Shown piece by piece: positions 35,218 through 46,852 of a DNA stretch of 64,000 nucleotides (positions are counted from its first letter, which is position 1; each line of letters starts with the position of its first letter). The stretch lies in the NCBI RefSeq assembly GCF_003597395.2, contig NC_133773.1, forward strand, positions 67,005,770 to 67,069,769, written 5' to 3'. The notes below the pieces were generated by a model that did not search any database, was not told where the DNA came from, and worked only from the letters and a program-made list of their open reading frames with translations. The DNA is from Chelonoidis abingdonii. Lineage: Eukaryota; Chordata; Testudines; Testudinidae. Both the position numbers and the translations under genes were made by a program.

Positions 35218-38200
35218 ACATTCTTTCTCCGAAAATCTTGAAATTAGTTAGGCTAAAGTAACTTTGAAAATCATGGAGGCCAATGAAATGAAATAAAAAT
35301 CAAAAACAATCATGGCATAAAATGATTACATTTTAATACCTGAAAGTCAGAACTGCCAAAATGGCTGGAAAGCTTGTCTCATGTTAAGTTCCCATACACT
35401 GTGTCATTATTTGTTCAGGTGCTTCTAATTATAGTGTCTTTCAGTGGAAAGAACAATGGATTGTCTTGGTTGAGGGTTGTCCTTGCTTTACAATATGAAG
35501 GTCAAGGCAAATTAAAGCAGCTGGTTTAAAATAAATGAAAGTCAAGGGTGTGGGTCTTTTTTTAATTTTTTATTTTTGCGAGGGGGTATTTTTCTCCTAA
35601 TAAGGAAAGTGTACACAGTGGGAAAATATGTGAAGTAATACCCTTGTGAGGATGAAAAGGTTACTACTCATCTCAAGGATAATGCAGACACAAATGTTAT
35701 GCACACCAACATCCTTGTATCATTTCATTCTGCTTTACAACATACATGGGGAGAATAGGGCCATATGCTACCTCTCCCATGTATGGAAGTCCCATTGAAT
35801 ACTGCTGGGCAAATTCAGCATAGATTTTCACCCAATATATTCCCAGTGAAACCACGGGAATGCTGAAAGTATAAATCTGTGCTGAACTTGGCCCAAGAAC
35901 ATTGAACATAGACTCAGAACAAAACACAGCAAGGTAGGAAATGAATTGCAGATTAAGCGTAACAGATTCCCTGTAGACTGTACTTGTGCAGAGCTTTTCC
36001 AGAGGAATTTTCCATATAAATTATTTTTAATTGCACATTTATTCTTTCATAGACGTTTAAGCAGGTATATGTGACAGCCTCCAGTTGTACTTATATAGAA
36101 AATGTCACCGTATAAATGATTTTTAGCTCACAAGTGAAGAAAGATTCAATAATTCATAAGTGGTGAAACCAAAGGCAAAAATTGGAGGTATTTCCATTCA
36201 TATTGACTAAAATCTGTCCATGACATATTCTGCACTATGTTTATTCAATGGACTTCATTTCACAGCTGATATTTGTTCTATCTTTTTACTTTAATTTTCT
36301 TTTTTCTTTCTATGGTCATTTCATCCTTGACCAAAGAATGACATTTACTTAGTGTACATTTGCTGTCAGATATTCTTACTCATTTAAAATCGCCTTTCAC
36401 TGTCTGAGTTGAATAGTTCTAAGATAGGTAGGTCGTGGGATTGTTTTGAAAATCAGTTCTGATTAAAGGGCAGAAAGGACCATGTCTGTATAGTACAAAT
36501 ACAGAGAGAGAGACAGAGAGCAAGAAAGCACAAACACTTTGATACACATAATCTATGTCCTTGATCCTGCAAACAACAGCACTATTATGGACCTTTTCTC
36601 TCCTGCAACATGCCCTTGACTATCTCTGATTGGCTGTTTTATGGATCTGAAGAAACAGTGTTTTACTTACCTACCATTATATTTTTAAAATGCTATCTGA
36701 GTGACTACAGTCTATGATAGGTATTTTCTTTTCTTAGCTAAAAGTCTAAATAAATAAATAAAATTAGTCTCTGCCAGGTAGAATCATTACATAGGGCTAT
36801 TTAAAAAAAAAGAGAGAGATGTAAATCATTTTGTTACAGCAGCAGAAATAATTTAGCTAAGCTGCATAAAAATATGACAGAAGAATATCCGTGTACTTTT
36901 AAGCATCAACAAGATATGCTGCCACTAAATGTTGTAACATTCACTTATAACCTTGGTTTTGGTTTGATATTGTAGTTTTAAAGATAAGTCTCTATGGTTT
37001 TCCAGTGATCTTTTTCATGTACCAAAAGAAAAAAGTGTAAAAGGAGAACATAATACCATAGATAGGAGGCATGTTGAAAATGTGGTACTCAGTAGATAGC
37101 AACATTTACAGGCAGAGAACAGCCTTATATTACAAATAATTTGGTATAAAATAATAATCCTGTTCAAAACTCAAACTGTTCCTAGTTTGTGTGGTGTAAG
37201 TCTCTTCCAATGTGACCAACACTACATGTGCTGGAAAGATTAGAATCCATTTGACTGGTGAAGTTGAACACTGCACAAACAAACTGGATGAAAAAGCAAC
37301 TCATTTCAGACCCGATCTTACTAAATACTGGACTCTGGACTTGATCTAGAAAAGCACTTAAGCAAGACCTTAATTTTAAGTAAAAGAATAGTCCCACTGG
37401 GACGAAGGGAATAGAGCTCATGTTAAATAGCAGCACAATAGATACAACATCAGTGCTTACTTACCTAATTATTTTGACTGCAGGCATCCCAATGTGACTA
37501 TGTCATATATAGAAAAATCCAGTACACATCTATTTTTCATTATATATGCACATTTATATTTAGGTGATTAAATCTTTTCATTTCTAAATTTGAGCATAGA
37601 ATGGCCATTCAAAATACTGAAAAGTATTTTCCCTAATAAAGAGCAGCATAATAATCCTAGTTTGAACTTTGTAAAATACATCCCATTTGAGTGATGTAGA
37701 CTCCCCCTAAATAGGAAAATATTCCAAAAATTAATAGATATCTTTTCCTATCGAACTGCCAAATCTTCAAAGCTCCTTTTCTAATTTTTGTCAAACTTCC
37801 CAAAGAAATTTTATCCCAGTATAACATTATGGATGCTATCTTCAATTTTGACTATGAAAGGACGAATGCCACTCCAATCTTTGTATGCTTTTCTAATGCA
37901 TTCATTACTGTGCTATCTAGTGACTGATAGCAAAATTAAGACTTATACAAATGCATCTATAAGAGATCTAATTCCATGATTTTATTTCCTTGTAGATTTT
38001 GAGGTTTCCTCCTCTCCAGGGCTCTGGAGCTGTGCTCCAACTCTACTCCAGCTCCAGGCAAAAATCTGCAGCTCCACTGCTCTGGAGCTGCTTCGCGCTC
38101 CAGCTCCAGGGTCCACTCCAAAGCCCTGCTCCTCTCCCAAAAATTTTTCTTCTTCTTTCCCACCCACGCCCCTCTCCCAGCTTTTGCTCTCTACCACTTT

Positions 38201-38235
38201 CACGGGGTACAATTGAAATTTATCTTCCTTAACTT
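35218..38235. other. Long unique AT-rich stretch, no gene
   Basis: No supported gene or element. A small purine run (agagagagacagagag) at 36,505-36,520 and an (AAAT)n-like run near 36,750 are the only low-complexity features. Bases 38,010-38,130 are rich in repeated gctccagctc words of unknown origin. Confidence 0.5.
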
Positions 38236-38452
38236 AGTTAACTACAAGTATCAGGGTGTAGCTGTGTTAGTCTGTATCCACAAAAACAACAAGCAGTCCG
38301 GTGGCACCTTAAAGACCAACAGATTTATTTGGACATAAGTTTTCGCGGGTAAAAAATCCACTTCTTTTTACCCAGGACAGCTTATACCCAAATAAATCTG
38401 TTAGTTTTTAAGGTGCCACCGGATTCCTTGTTGTTTTTTTCAGTTATCTACA
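38236..38452. mobile_element. 195-bp Penelope-like foldback insertion with ~11-bp TSD
   Basis: AGTTAACTACA at 38,236-38,246 is repeated with one change (AGTTATCTACA) at 38,442-38,452. The insert 38,247-38,441 begins with the terminal words agtatcag and gtgtagctgtgttagtctg, shared in inverse orientation with the end of 46,178-46,841. Its arms 38,282-38,338 and 38,381-38,438 are nearly perfect inverted repeats (aaacaacaag...ggtggcacctt). Variable-length duplications and inverted terminal blocks are usual for Penelope-like elements. Confidence 0.75.
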
Positions 38453-38477
38453 GTATCATTTTATACTCTTTCTACCA

Positions 38478-39278
38478 TGTTGTAGCAAGAGGAGGCCCTG
38501 AGACATAAACACTGGTATCAGAGGACTGGTATGAGTCCTAAGGCCTGAACTAAAGTAATGGTCAAGACTTTGCTAACATAAAGCAAAGTGAAGCTGTGAG
38601 CCAGAGGCAGGCCCTGCTCACAGAAGCTGGCAAGGAAAGGGCTGATGCTGCAAGAAGATACGTACCTAAAAGGTACTGAACACTAGAGATCAGAACATTC
38701 ACATACTTGCACATTCCACACAGATAACAAGGAACAGACTGACCCATCCCAATGACAGGGGCAAAAGGGTAATATGATGGATAGAGTTGTTTTGTTCAAA
38801 CCAACATGTACAAGGTGAGAGGCGGCACCTTACTACGTAGAGGGGTTGTACCTTGCTACATCGAGGGGTTGCACCTCAATACGTCAGGAGTGATGTGTAA
38901 CTTGTTTGTACCTGTGTATAAGAATGCATCCCTGGGGCGGTGTCTTTGTCCGGCCGAGGGGGCAGTGGAAAGTCCCGCCACTGATTGAGCCGAGTCCATT
39001 GACCGTGGGTACATATTCGTAGTATGCCCTGAATTAGGCTAAGAAACCTACAGGGAACTATTATTGTATCCAATACGGCAATAAACCTGGCCGACGTGCC
39101 TTCGTACCTTACTAGACTCTGTGGTCATTGGGGGTTCTCTTCGGGTCTGCTGTGTCAGCTATTTGCGCAGAGCTGGGGCAGCACTCAGAGGGAACACACG
39201 CACGCAGCCGAGTGATACCAACAAGGAGAGAGCAGAGCACCACACCAGTAGCATCTGACAACACACCTCTTGACAACA
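38478..39278 (+). mobile_element. Endogenous retrovirus-type solo LTR
   Basis: The ~800-bp block begins TGTTGTAGCAAG and ends CTTGACAACA, giving short inverted TGTTGT/ACAACA termini. A TATA-like word gtgtataagaa lies near 38,912. A polyadenylation signal AATAAA is at 39,080-39,085, followed by a GT-rich U5-like region (ggtcattgggggttctcttc). This is the layout of a retroviral LTR (U3-R-U5) in plus orientation. No gag, pol or env sequence adjoins it, so it is a solo LTR. It lies 26 bp from the Penelope-like duplication. No convincing target duplication is seen. Confidence 0.65.
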
Positions 39279-41369
39279 CATGTATTCTGCACTCTCCTGA
39301 TATTGTGAAATGACTAAAAATAAAGTGAGCCTCCTCCTCCACCCTCCGAAATAAGTTTGATGCCTGATGTTTCACCAATTAGGCAGCAGAGTTTCCTAGT
39401 GTCATTCTACAATGAAAATTTGAGGCTGTTCCCTATTAACTTAATAATAACCGTATCCAGGCAATATACAACTTGATCTTCAGCCTCAGAGTTTATTTAG
39501 TTCAAAATGAAATTAGTACCAAGTTAATAGGAAACACTGTCAAATCTAAAGATTAAGGACAAATTAGTACCCTGCGATGCATAGACTCACTCATCGCAGC
39601 TGGGCAGGAATACAGGCTAACTATCTCTTGAGCAATGGTTGGAGAAGCAGATGAGATGCCTGCAGCAAAATCAGAGGCAAGAAAGTGGTTTATTGTCTTC
39701 GCAGTATGGATTAGTCCCAATATACATTCTGTTTTAAGCTATCGGGAGACACATATGACTAGAGCTGGCTCTAGACCTTGCAAGTGAATCTGCAAAATTA
39801 TTTCAAATTTAAATGTGGAAATCATGATAAAAGGAAGGACATCCTGAATATGTTCTTGTATGCTGTTAATATGATGAGTCTGAAATACACAGACTTTAGT
39901 AGTAGGAATCAGCATGTACTGTATTACTGTGTAGCAACTGCTATAGTACAGAAAAGTGAAATACAGCACTGTACTCAAAATAAAGCTTTAGATAGAATCA
40001 CTGCACAAAGCTGCTCTAAACAATAGGAGAGATGTGGATGGAGCAGGGTATCAATTTGAACCATCAATTGACATTCAGTTCTTTGACTGCCTACTTCTGT
40101 GCCAATGATGTATAATATCTAACACTGGATGGCATTTTAGTGCAAAAAAAAGAAAAAAAAAACCTAAAAGTATTTTCCAACCCACAAAAATGAGCCAAGG
40201 AGTGCTGGCCAGCCATGGGATGGCAATTCATCTAAAGGCCTGTTCAGAGAGGCTAGATGGTTGGTTCAACTGCAGCTCAGATTGATTGCCCCCACTCAAT
40301 CACTTTTTGATCGTCTATGTGAAATGAGTTTGGTGGCTTCACTGGTATTCCTAGTGGATAGATGTCCACATTATAAAAATCACCAATATAAGCTGGCAAT
40401 GGCAATCTTGCTGGAAGCCTCGGAAAAAGAACAGGGATTTAATTGGCAAAGAAACAAAACTATCTTCCACTGATCCAGCTAGCACAATTTGCGTCAGATG
40501 GATGCATTCATGGGTGGAAGTTTGTACTACTGATTCTTTTGCTGTACTGGAGATTAAGGATGCAATTAACAAAAACACAAAGGAGGTCAGTGCTCTCTAA
40601 AAACCTCAACACAGGAATAAATTGGTGCAGTGTGTATGCTGTACCTCTGCTGCACCAGGCTGAATTTTACCTTAAAAGTAAAATTTAGTCGACAAGGCTG
40701 TTAGTTTTTGAGTACCAAACTCATATCAAAAAATGAAGGGGGAAAAAAGAAACTTGCAGTGGAACTTTGTGGAAAAAAGTATCAATGGCACCTATCTTTT
40801 CATGTTCATCCTTTGCAATATTTACTTACATGTAAAATTATTTAGTTATTCAAAAATATTGCCATGAAAAGAAACATTTAGAAAAAGTAAAGTGATTAAA
40901 GCCCCTACTGTGTATATTCAAACTGACAGCTAAATTATGTAGGTATTTTTTCTTGTCTTTATACTATTAGTTAATTATTTCATATGCACAATTTAAAAGT
41001 TCAAATGATGACTAGTTAGCCTGTAGATAAGATAGGTAATTAACCTGTTTACTCAAATTATGCATTCAAAAATATTTATATCAAAGTAAAAACTTGGTCT
41101 AGAAAGAGAGAGGTTTAATCTTTGGCAAAGAATACAACTTGGGCCTAATTAAACAATAGGTATTCAAAAATGTCAAATGAAGACTTAATTTTCCCTTGGA
41201 TCACGCCATTTTATTGCTTATATTTTGTCTGTCCACAACCAGATTTATTGGAGCAAAGACTTATTCTGTTCTGACCTCCCTAATAGTTTTTATTTTTTAA
41301 CCATTATACTATTATCAGCTTAATTTAGTATTTATTATATGCACTCTAGTCCATAATACTTGTATGATA
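39279..41369. other. Unique sequence, no gene
   Basis: No supported exon or element end. Confidence 0.5.
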
Positions 41370-41659
41370 TTGTCTAACTTATATGTAAGCAGTGTTTTTG
41401 TAGCCCTGTTGGTCCCAGGACATTAGAGAAACAAGGTGAGTGAAGTAATATCTTTTATTGGACCAACTTTTGTTAGTGAGAGAGACAAACTTCCAAGTTT
41501 ACTCAAAACTCTTCTGTGTGCACTCAAAAGCTTGTCTCTCTCACCGATAGAAGTTTGGTCTGTGACGGGGTGGATCGACCCCATACTGGTACGGTGGGGG
41601 TTAATCCTTCCCTCCTAGCAGAAGCAGCCCCACTCTGAGGCTCTACTGGGCATGCTCCA

Positions 41660-41962
41660 CCTGGAAGCAGGGGCGACTTCAGATCCCAGCATGCCAAGCG
41701 TGCTTGGAGTGGCATGCCACAGTGGGCGCTCTGCCGGTCATCGGGAGGGCGGCAGGCAGGCAGCCTTTGGCAGCATGCCAGCGGAGGGTCTGCTGGTCCC
41801 ACGGTTTTGGTGGAGTCGCGGGACCAGTGGACCCTCCACAGGCATGCCTGCGGGAGGTCCACCGGAGCCGCAGGACCGGTGACCGGCAGAGCGCCCCCCG
41901 CGGCATGCCACCATGCTTGGGTGTGGGGTGGTGAAATGTCTAGAGCTGCCCCTGCCTGGAAG
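41660..41962. mobile_element. 287-bp palindromic hAT-type MITE with perfect 8-bp TSD
   Basis: CCTGGAAG at 41,660-41,667 is repeated at 41,955-41,962. The element 41,668-41,954 begins CAGGGGCGACT and ends AGCTGCCCCTG, and much of its interior is palindromic (ggcagcatgcc/ggcatgcc, gggaccag/ctggtccc). It is GC-rich, which produces the overlapping frames 41,524-41,998. This is the youngest layer of the nest. Confidence 0.9.
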
Positions 41963-42349
41963 TCAGGTATAAAAGCATGCAGAGCTGCTCAGTTGTAGGG
42001 GGAAGGGCAGGGAAGGAGACTTGTCACTCTCTCCAGCAGAAGAGTGGCTCACACACCAGGACACAGAGGTCAGACATACCCAGAAGCACTGCAGAGGGGA
42101 AGCAGAGGAAGCCACAGATCTGGTCAAATCTGAGGAAGGGGCAGGAAGTGAACCAGGGAGTCCTTAAAGGGGAAAGGTGCAAAGACTGTTCAGGCTGTTG
42201 TGTTTTGTGAGGATCCCTGCCGGACCACTGCTAAGGAGAACCCGCCACCAACAGGGCCCTGGGTCAGGAACCGGGCAGGGGGTGGGATTGGGTCCCCCTA
42301 CTTCTCACACCTACCTTTGAAAGGGAGTGGCCCTACACAGTGAGTTGGT

Positions 42350-42605
42350 TGGACTTCGGCTGGTAGGCAGCATTACCCCACCAGAGGAGGAGAATTAGAT
42401 GGACTCTGGCCATTGGGCCATGCTGGCCTAGGGGCACATTGTATGGACTTCAGCTGCCAGGCCGCCTTATCCCACTACAAAAGGGGAACTAGGTGAACTC
42501 TGGCCATTGGGTCACACTGCTGTAGGGGCGCATAGTATGGATTCTTGCTGCCAGGCTGCATTACTCCGCTAGGGAAGGGGAACTGTCACTTGGGCCACAC
42601 TGTGC
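42350..42605 (+). repeat. 94-bp tandem repeat (2.7 units) in the LTR
   Basis: Units begin at 42,350 (tggacttcggctggtag), 42,444 (tggacttcagctgccag) and 42,538 (tggattcttgctgccag). The spacing is exactly 94 bp twice. The third unit fades after about 65 bp. Confidence 0.85.
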
Positions 42606-42762
42606 CAACTACAGAAGGGTTTAGAACATGGTCTTGGATATAGTGAGTCTGGGTTACCTACCGCCACTTTGACTTAAGAGGTCATTGAGGTATAAACCTC
42701 ACCACTAGGTCCAATAAAAGGTATTATCTCTCTCACTTTGTCTCTCTAGTTGTCTAACTTAT

Positions 42763-43002
42763 GCATTGTTAAGTTGAAATACAGTTTGTGGGCTTCACTG
42801 TCCACTCTGGCTGTGCTTGGGATAATAAAGGAAAGGGAGGATGAAGAACAAAGGTGTCTTTAAGCCATCTCATGTCTGCTGAATTTTTTGCCTTGCTGGG
42901 GGCTCAGGGCTGTTCTAACTAAGCTCCCAAGATGCTGGTCCACAGAGGAGAATAACTGGAGTGCAGCATGTCCTGACCAAGAAACTAACGTGAAGGTATA
43001 AT
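42763..43002. other. Short unique spacer
   Basis: No feature seen between the nest and the CR1 copy. Confidence 0.4.
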
Positions 43003-43065
43003 TAGTGTATCATAGAAGCACAGAATTGTAGTGTTGGAAAGGTCATCAAATCCAGGACCACATGT

Positions 43066-43429
43066 GCCTAGATCAGTGGTGGGCAATCTGCAAATTGCGG
43101 TTCGCACGTGGCCCTTCAGGCTAATCCACTGGCGGGCCGCAAGACAGTGTTTACATTGACCGCTCACTGGCGTGGCTACCCACAGCTCCCAGTGGCCACG
43201 GTTCGCTGTTCCTGTCCAATGGGAGCTGCGGGAAGCAGCATGGGCCACAGGGACATGCTGGCTGCCACTTCCCACAGTTCCCACTGACCGCGAACAGCGG
43301 CCGCTAGGAACTGGGGAGGCCATGCCTGTGGATGATCAACGTAAACACCATCTCGCAGCCTGCCAGTGGATTCCCTTGATGGGCTGCATGCAGCCTGGGG
43401 GCCGCAGGTTGTCCACCTCTGACATCGAC
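43066..43429. mobile_element. 348-bp palindromic hAT-type MITE in CR1
   Basis: Inverted ends CAGTGGTGGGCAA (43,074) and TTGTCCACCTCTG (to 43,421) match at 11 of 13 positions when paired. The halves are largely inverse: aatccactggcgggccgcaa against gcagcctgccagtggatt, and ccagtggccacggttcgctg against the later cgaacagcggcc. The 8-bp flanks are diverged, but removing the element plus one octamer restores the expected CR1 reading into catccctgaca. Confidence 0.75.
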
Positions 43430-43666
43430 CATCCCTGACAGGGGTTTGTCCAATCTGTTCTTCAAAAGACCTCCAATGATAGAGATTCTACAACCACCCT
43501 TGGTCGTTTATTCCAGTACTTAACTACCCGTTTACTTAGAAAGCTTTTCCTAATATCTTATCTAAATCTCCCTCTATACAGATTAAGCCCATTACTTCTT
43601 GTCCTACCTTCAGCGGACAACAATTGGCGTTGTCCTATTTATAACAGCCCTTCATATATTTGAAGA

Positions 43667-43776
43667 CTGTCAGGTAGGGTGACAGACAGCAAGTGTGAAA
43701 AATCGAGATGGGGCAGGGGGCATAATAGGGGGACTGTCCCTGTAAAATCGGGTCATCTGGTCACCCTACTATCAGG
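43667..43776 (-). mobile_element. 94-bp hAT-type MITE in CR1, same family as 24,689-24,812
   Basis: CTGTCAGG (43,667-43,674) and CTATCAGG (43,769-43,776) form an 8-bp duplication with one change. The element begins TAGGGTGAC and ends GTCACCCTA. Compared with the 124-bp copy it is reversed and lacks about 20-30 interior bases. Confidence 0.85.
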
Positions 43777-44010
43777 TCCCCCTCAGTTTTTTTTTCTCAA
43801 TACTAAATGTGCTAAGGTTTTTTAACCTTTCCTCATAGGTCAGCTTTTCTAAACCTTTTATCATTTTTGTTGCTTTTCTCTGGCCTCTCTCCAGTTTGGC
43901 CACTTCTTTCCCAAAGTGTAGCACCCAGAATTGGACACAATACTCCAGTTGAGGACTCACCAGTGCCGAGTAGCACCCTAGTGTCTTATACAAAATACTT
44001 TCTATATAGC

Positions 44011-46166
44011 TCTCTATATATTATTTCTCTATATAGCTTTTCTTACTTCTTTGATCAGCCTACTTTATAGTGTGTTTAAGTGCAAGATTTTCACCATCCC
44101 TCTTAAAAGAATTTTTAAGTATTGTTTTTTCTGATATTTATAGCTTACAATTACCCATGCTATATTTCACCCCGATATTGCTTCTTCTATTTTCAGGATA
44201 TACCATAGTACTTTGTGACATTTGGAGCTAGGCAAGGGAGGGAGCCATTGGTTCTGCAGATACATCAAGCCAGATTCCATACATTTCCACCTAAATAGTA
44301 GTAGGGAAGGGTTGCAGTCACTGTTTGCAGCTGTACAATAGTTAGCACAAAGGTCTTGCAGGGGCCCCCTTTATAATTCTGCAGTGTGCCTTTTGGTTGA
44401 GGGATTGAATTTCACCCCCTCATAAAACCACGCTTATTTCTTGCGCAAAGGGTTAAATTCACCTCTGTGCAGGGGGCCAGTAACAGGGCATATGCACCAC
44501 TTCAACCCCAAATAAACCCTATTTGAGGGCTTAAATGTTACACAACCAAGCCTTGTACTGGCCTTCTGAATAGGACTTAATTTCACCCTCCAAGTAAGTT
44601 CCATTGTATACAGAAAAACTAGGTCTAGCCTAGAACTATCCAGCAAATTTTATGTCATGTAACCAGATATACCCTCTTATTAAGCCTGCAATTATATTTT
44701 TGTGACTAGGAAGATAAACAGGGATTACAGTGCACTTAATGAACACAGTAATGAGAACAAAGATTTCCAGTCCAAGATTAACTCGATCTTTACCTTTGTT
44801 ATGCAGTGTTTGCTTTTTTACATTCAGTGATTGCAAACTTTATCTCTGCTTAATTATTCTGTTTTATGATTCTCATCACAGATTAGTATACAACCCACGG
44901 AGAAAAACAAACAACAATACATTTCAGGATGTAAGAGATCCTACATTCCAGCAAGCCCTGAACAAGTTAAAATATTACCAAGTAGTCTATTTTCTACAAT
45001 AAAAAAAAACCTGCTAGGCAAATAATACTGATTCAAAAAAGGTTATCTTGGTCTCTGCAATTTCAGTTGTGTATTTGAGAAATACTTGATATTAATACTG
45101 TACTATATAGCACAGGCTTTTGAAAGTGAAAGTAAACATTCCAATTTTTACTTTTAATCATAGCATTAGTCTGGGAAAATAAAATAGAGACTGTCAAAAA
45201 AATTGATTATTTATTGTAGTCTAGTACAGCAGATCAAAGGAGGAAAAAATGACACCTCCCCTTGAGTGACTGTAATTCACAAAACATTAGCACAAAAATG
45301 CGTCAAAATAACATTACTGTTTTGATTTCAATAAAAAGCAAGCATTTTTATCTCTTCTTGTACTGAGGTATTGGAGGATTCTGATCCAAGTATTTGAAGG
45401 TATTTAGTAGTATGCCATGTATTAAAGGCTGCTACCTATGGGGATCACTTGTATGTTATGTTTGCAAAGCTTTTAAATTAAATTTAATTTATTTTTAAAC
45501 TAATGGTATGAAGGAACTCCATTCCCCACACAGGTCCCAATAAAACAAGCGGAGGAGAAAAGGAAAGGAGAAATACTTTTAAAATTTCTTCATTGAGATA
45601 GTATAAAAAGTGATAATAGACTTAGAAAATCAGTTTTACTTCTGAGAGGAAGAGAAGTCTTCCAATAGGTTAAAATCATAAATAGGCCCAGGCAGGAGCA
45701 AGTTCACCTCCAAGTCACATATACCAGAAAGCAAACAGTAGACAAGACAAGGAAGGTCATTGTCTTAAAAAGGACATGCCAATTTTTGCAGTTAAGTAAA
45801 TTCTTCCAAATGTCCCCCCCCACACCCCCCGTAGAACAAATTGCCCTTAGTCAAGGTGGCTCTGGGATGCAAGGAAGCCCTGTGTAGATCATCAGAGGAT
45901 GGGAAGTTCCAGGCAGGTAAATGAAGGTTATCAACAGAGAGGCACCAGAATAAGTTTCACACAAACGCTACCTTTCCAATGTGCCTCCACTCAGATGTAG
46001 GGATTTCCTTTTAGTTCTGTCTCCACTGTTCATTCTCTTCTTGGTCCTGGTACTGAGTGTCCCATTTGCTGTAAAGCATGCTCGTCAGTTTGTGATGCAG
46101 CAGCTGCAACTAAGACCTACCAAACCCATCTCATAAAGGGGCTACCAAACAGCCATTAAATGGGAC
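44011..46166. other. Unique AT-rich sequence, no gene
   Basis: The CR1 copy may extend to about 44,170, but its edge is unclear. Beyond that I see nothing supportable. Confidence 0.45.
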
Positions 46167-46852
46167 TAACTTTTAATCGCAGCAGAGAATCCCATGGCAC
46201 CTTATAGACTAACAGACGTTTTGGAGCATGAGTTTTCGTGGGTGAATACCCACTTCGTCGGATGCATGTAGTGGAAGTTTCACAGAGGCAGGTATATATA
46301 TGCTGCAAGCAAGCTAGAGATAACGAGGTTAGTTCAATCAGGGAGGATGAGGCCCTGTTTTAGCAGCTGAGATGTGAAAACCAAAGAGAGGAGAAACTGG
46401 TTCTGTAGTTGGCAAGCCATTCACAGTCTTTGTTCAATCCTGAGCTGATGGTGTCAAATCTGCAGATGAACTGAAGCTCAGCAGTTTCTCTTTGAAGTCT
46501 GGTCCTGAAGTTTTTTTGCTGCAGGATGGCACCTTAAGGTCTGCTATAGTGTGGCCAGGGAGGCTGAAGTGTTCTCCTACAGTTTTGTATATTGCCATTC
46601 CTAATGTCTGATTTGTGTCCATTTATCCTTTTCCGTAGAGACTGCCAGTTGGCCAAATTGTTACATCTAGCAGAGGGGCATTGCTGGCATATGATGGTGT
46701 ATATTACATTGGTGGATGTGCAGGTGAATGAACTGGTGATGGTGTGGCTGATCTGGTTAGGTCCTGTGATGGTGTCGCTGGTGTAGATATGTGGGCAACG
46801 CTTTTACAGATCCAGACTAACACGGCTACCCCTCTGATACTTAACTTTTAAT
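46167..46852 (-). pseudogene. Penelope-like element fragment with GIY-YIG endonuclease remnant and 11-bp TSD
   Basis: TAACTTTTAAT flanks the insert exactly (46,167-46,177 and 46,842-46,852). The minus strand of 46,178-46,841 encodes two consecutive pieces. Bases 46,735-46,615 give NVIYTIICQQCPSA, then NLANWQSLRKRIN. The frame 46,622-46,434 gives KTVGEHFSLPGHTIADLKV. These match the GIY-YIG endonuclease domain that follows the RT in Penelope-like retroelements: an IY...C..C start and a late H-F-x-x-P-G-H block. The YIG half appears degraded (NNL). The insert ends carry the terminal words seen at 38,247. The RT domain is missing. Stops and a frameshift make it non-functional. Confidence 0.75.

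Larger units (their letters stand above)
41561..42707 (+). mobile_element. Solo LTR inside the Penelope-like insertion
   Basis: Begins TGTGACGGGGTGG directly after GGTC (41,557-41,560). GGTC recurs at 42,708-42,711, where the interrupted repeat resumes, so a 4-bp target duplication is likely, as is usual for Gypsy-type or retroviral integration. A TATA-like word gtataaaagcatg lies at 41,967. The element's 3' half contains 94-bp tandem units. It is itself interrupted by a MITE (41,668-41,954), leaving about 860 bp of LTR. No internal coding region is present. Confidence 0.7.
41370..42762. mobile_element. Penelope-like foldback insertion with perfect 13-bp TSD, host of a nest
   Basis: TTGTCTAACTTAT occurs at 41,370-41,382 and again at 42,750-42,762. 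The inserted family starts gcagtgtttttgtagccctg and carries ggtcccaggacattagagaa. After an LTR insertion (41,561-42,707) it resumes with gtccaataaaaggtattatc, the inverse of aatatcttttattggaccaa at 41,447. Without the LTR the insert is about 216 bp and foldback in structure, like the copies at 17,971 and 38,247. Confidence 0.8.
43003..44010 (-). pseudogene. CR1 LINE, 3' part with RT C-terminus
   Basis: On the minus strand the block ends with the CR1 3' signature near 43,003-43,065 (tcatagaagcacagaattgt on plus). The long CR1 3' region lies between 43,430 and 43,660. The translated frame 43,993-43,772 contains LVSPQLEYCVQFW, RGQRKATKMIKGLE and LTYEERLKNL, the conserved carboxy-terminal block of CR1 ORF2 after the RT domain. 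The RT core and endonuclease are absent, the usual 5' truncation of LINEs. Two hAT-type MITEs (43,074-43,421 and 43,675-43,768) inserted into it later. The 5' limit is approximate. Confidence 0.8.

Noticed and set aside
41524..41998. Five overlapping GC-rich frames as an exon cluster
   Set aside because: They coincide with a palindromic MITE with a perfect 8-bp target duplication.
43172..43438. 88-codon Trp-rich plus-strand frame
   Set aside because: Translation of a palindromic hAT-type MITE inside CR1.
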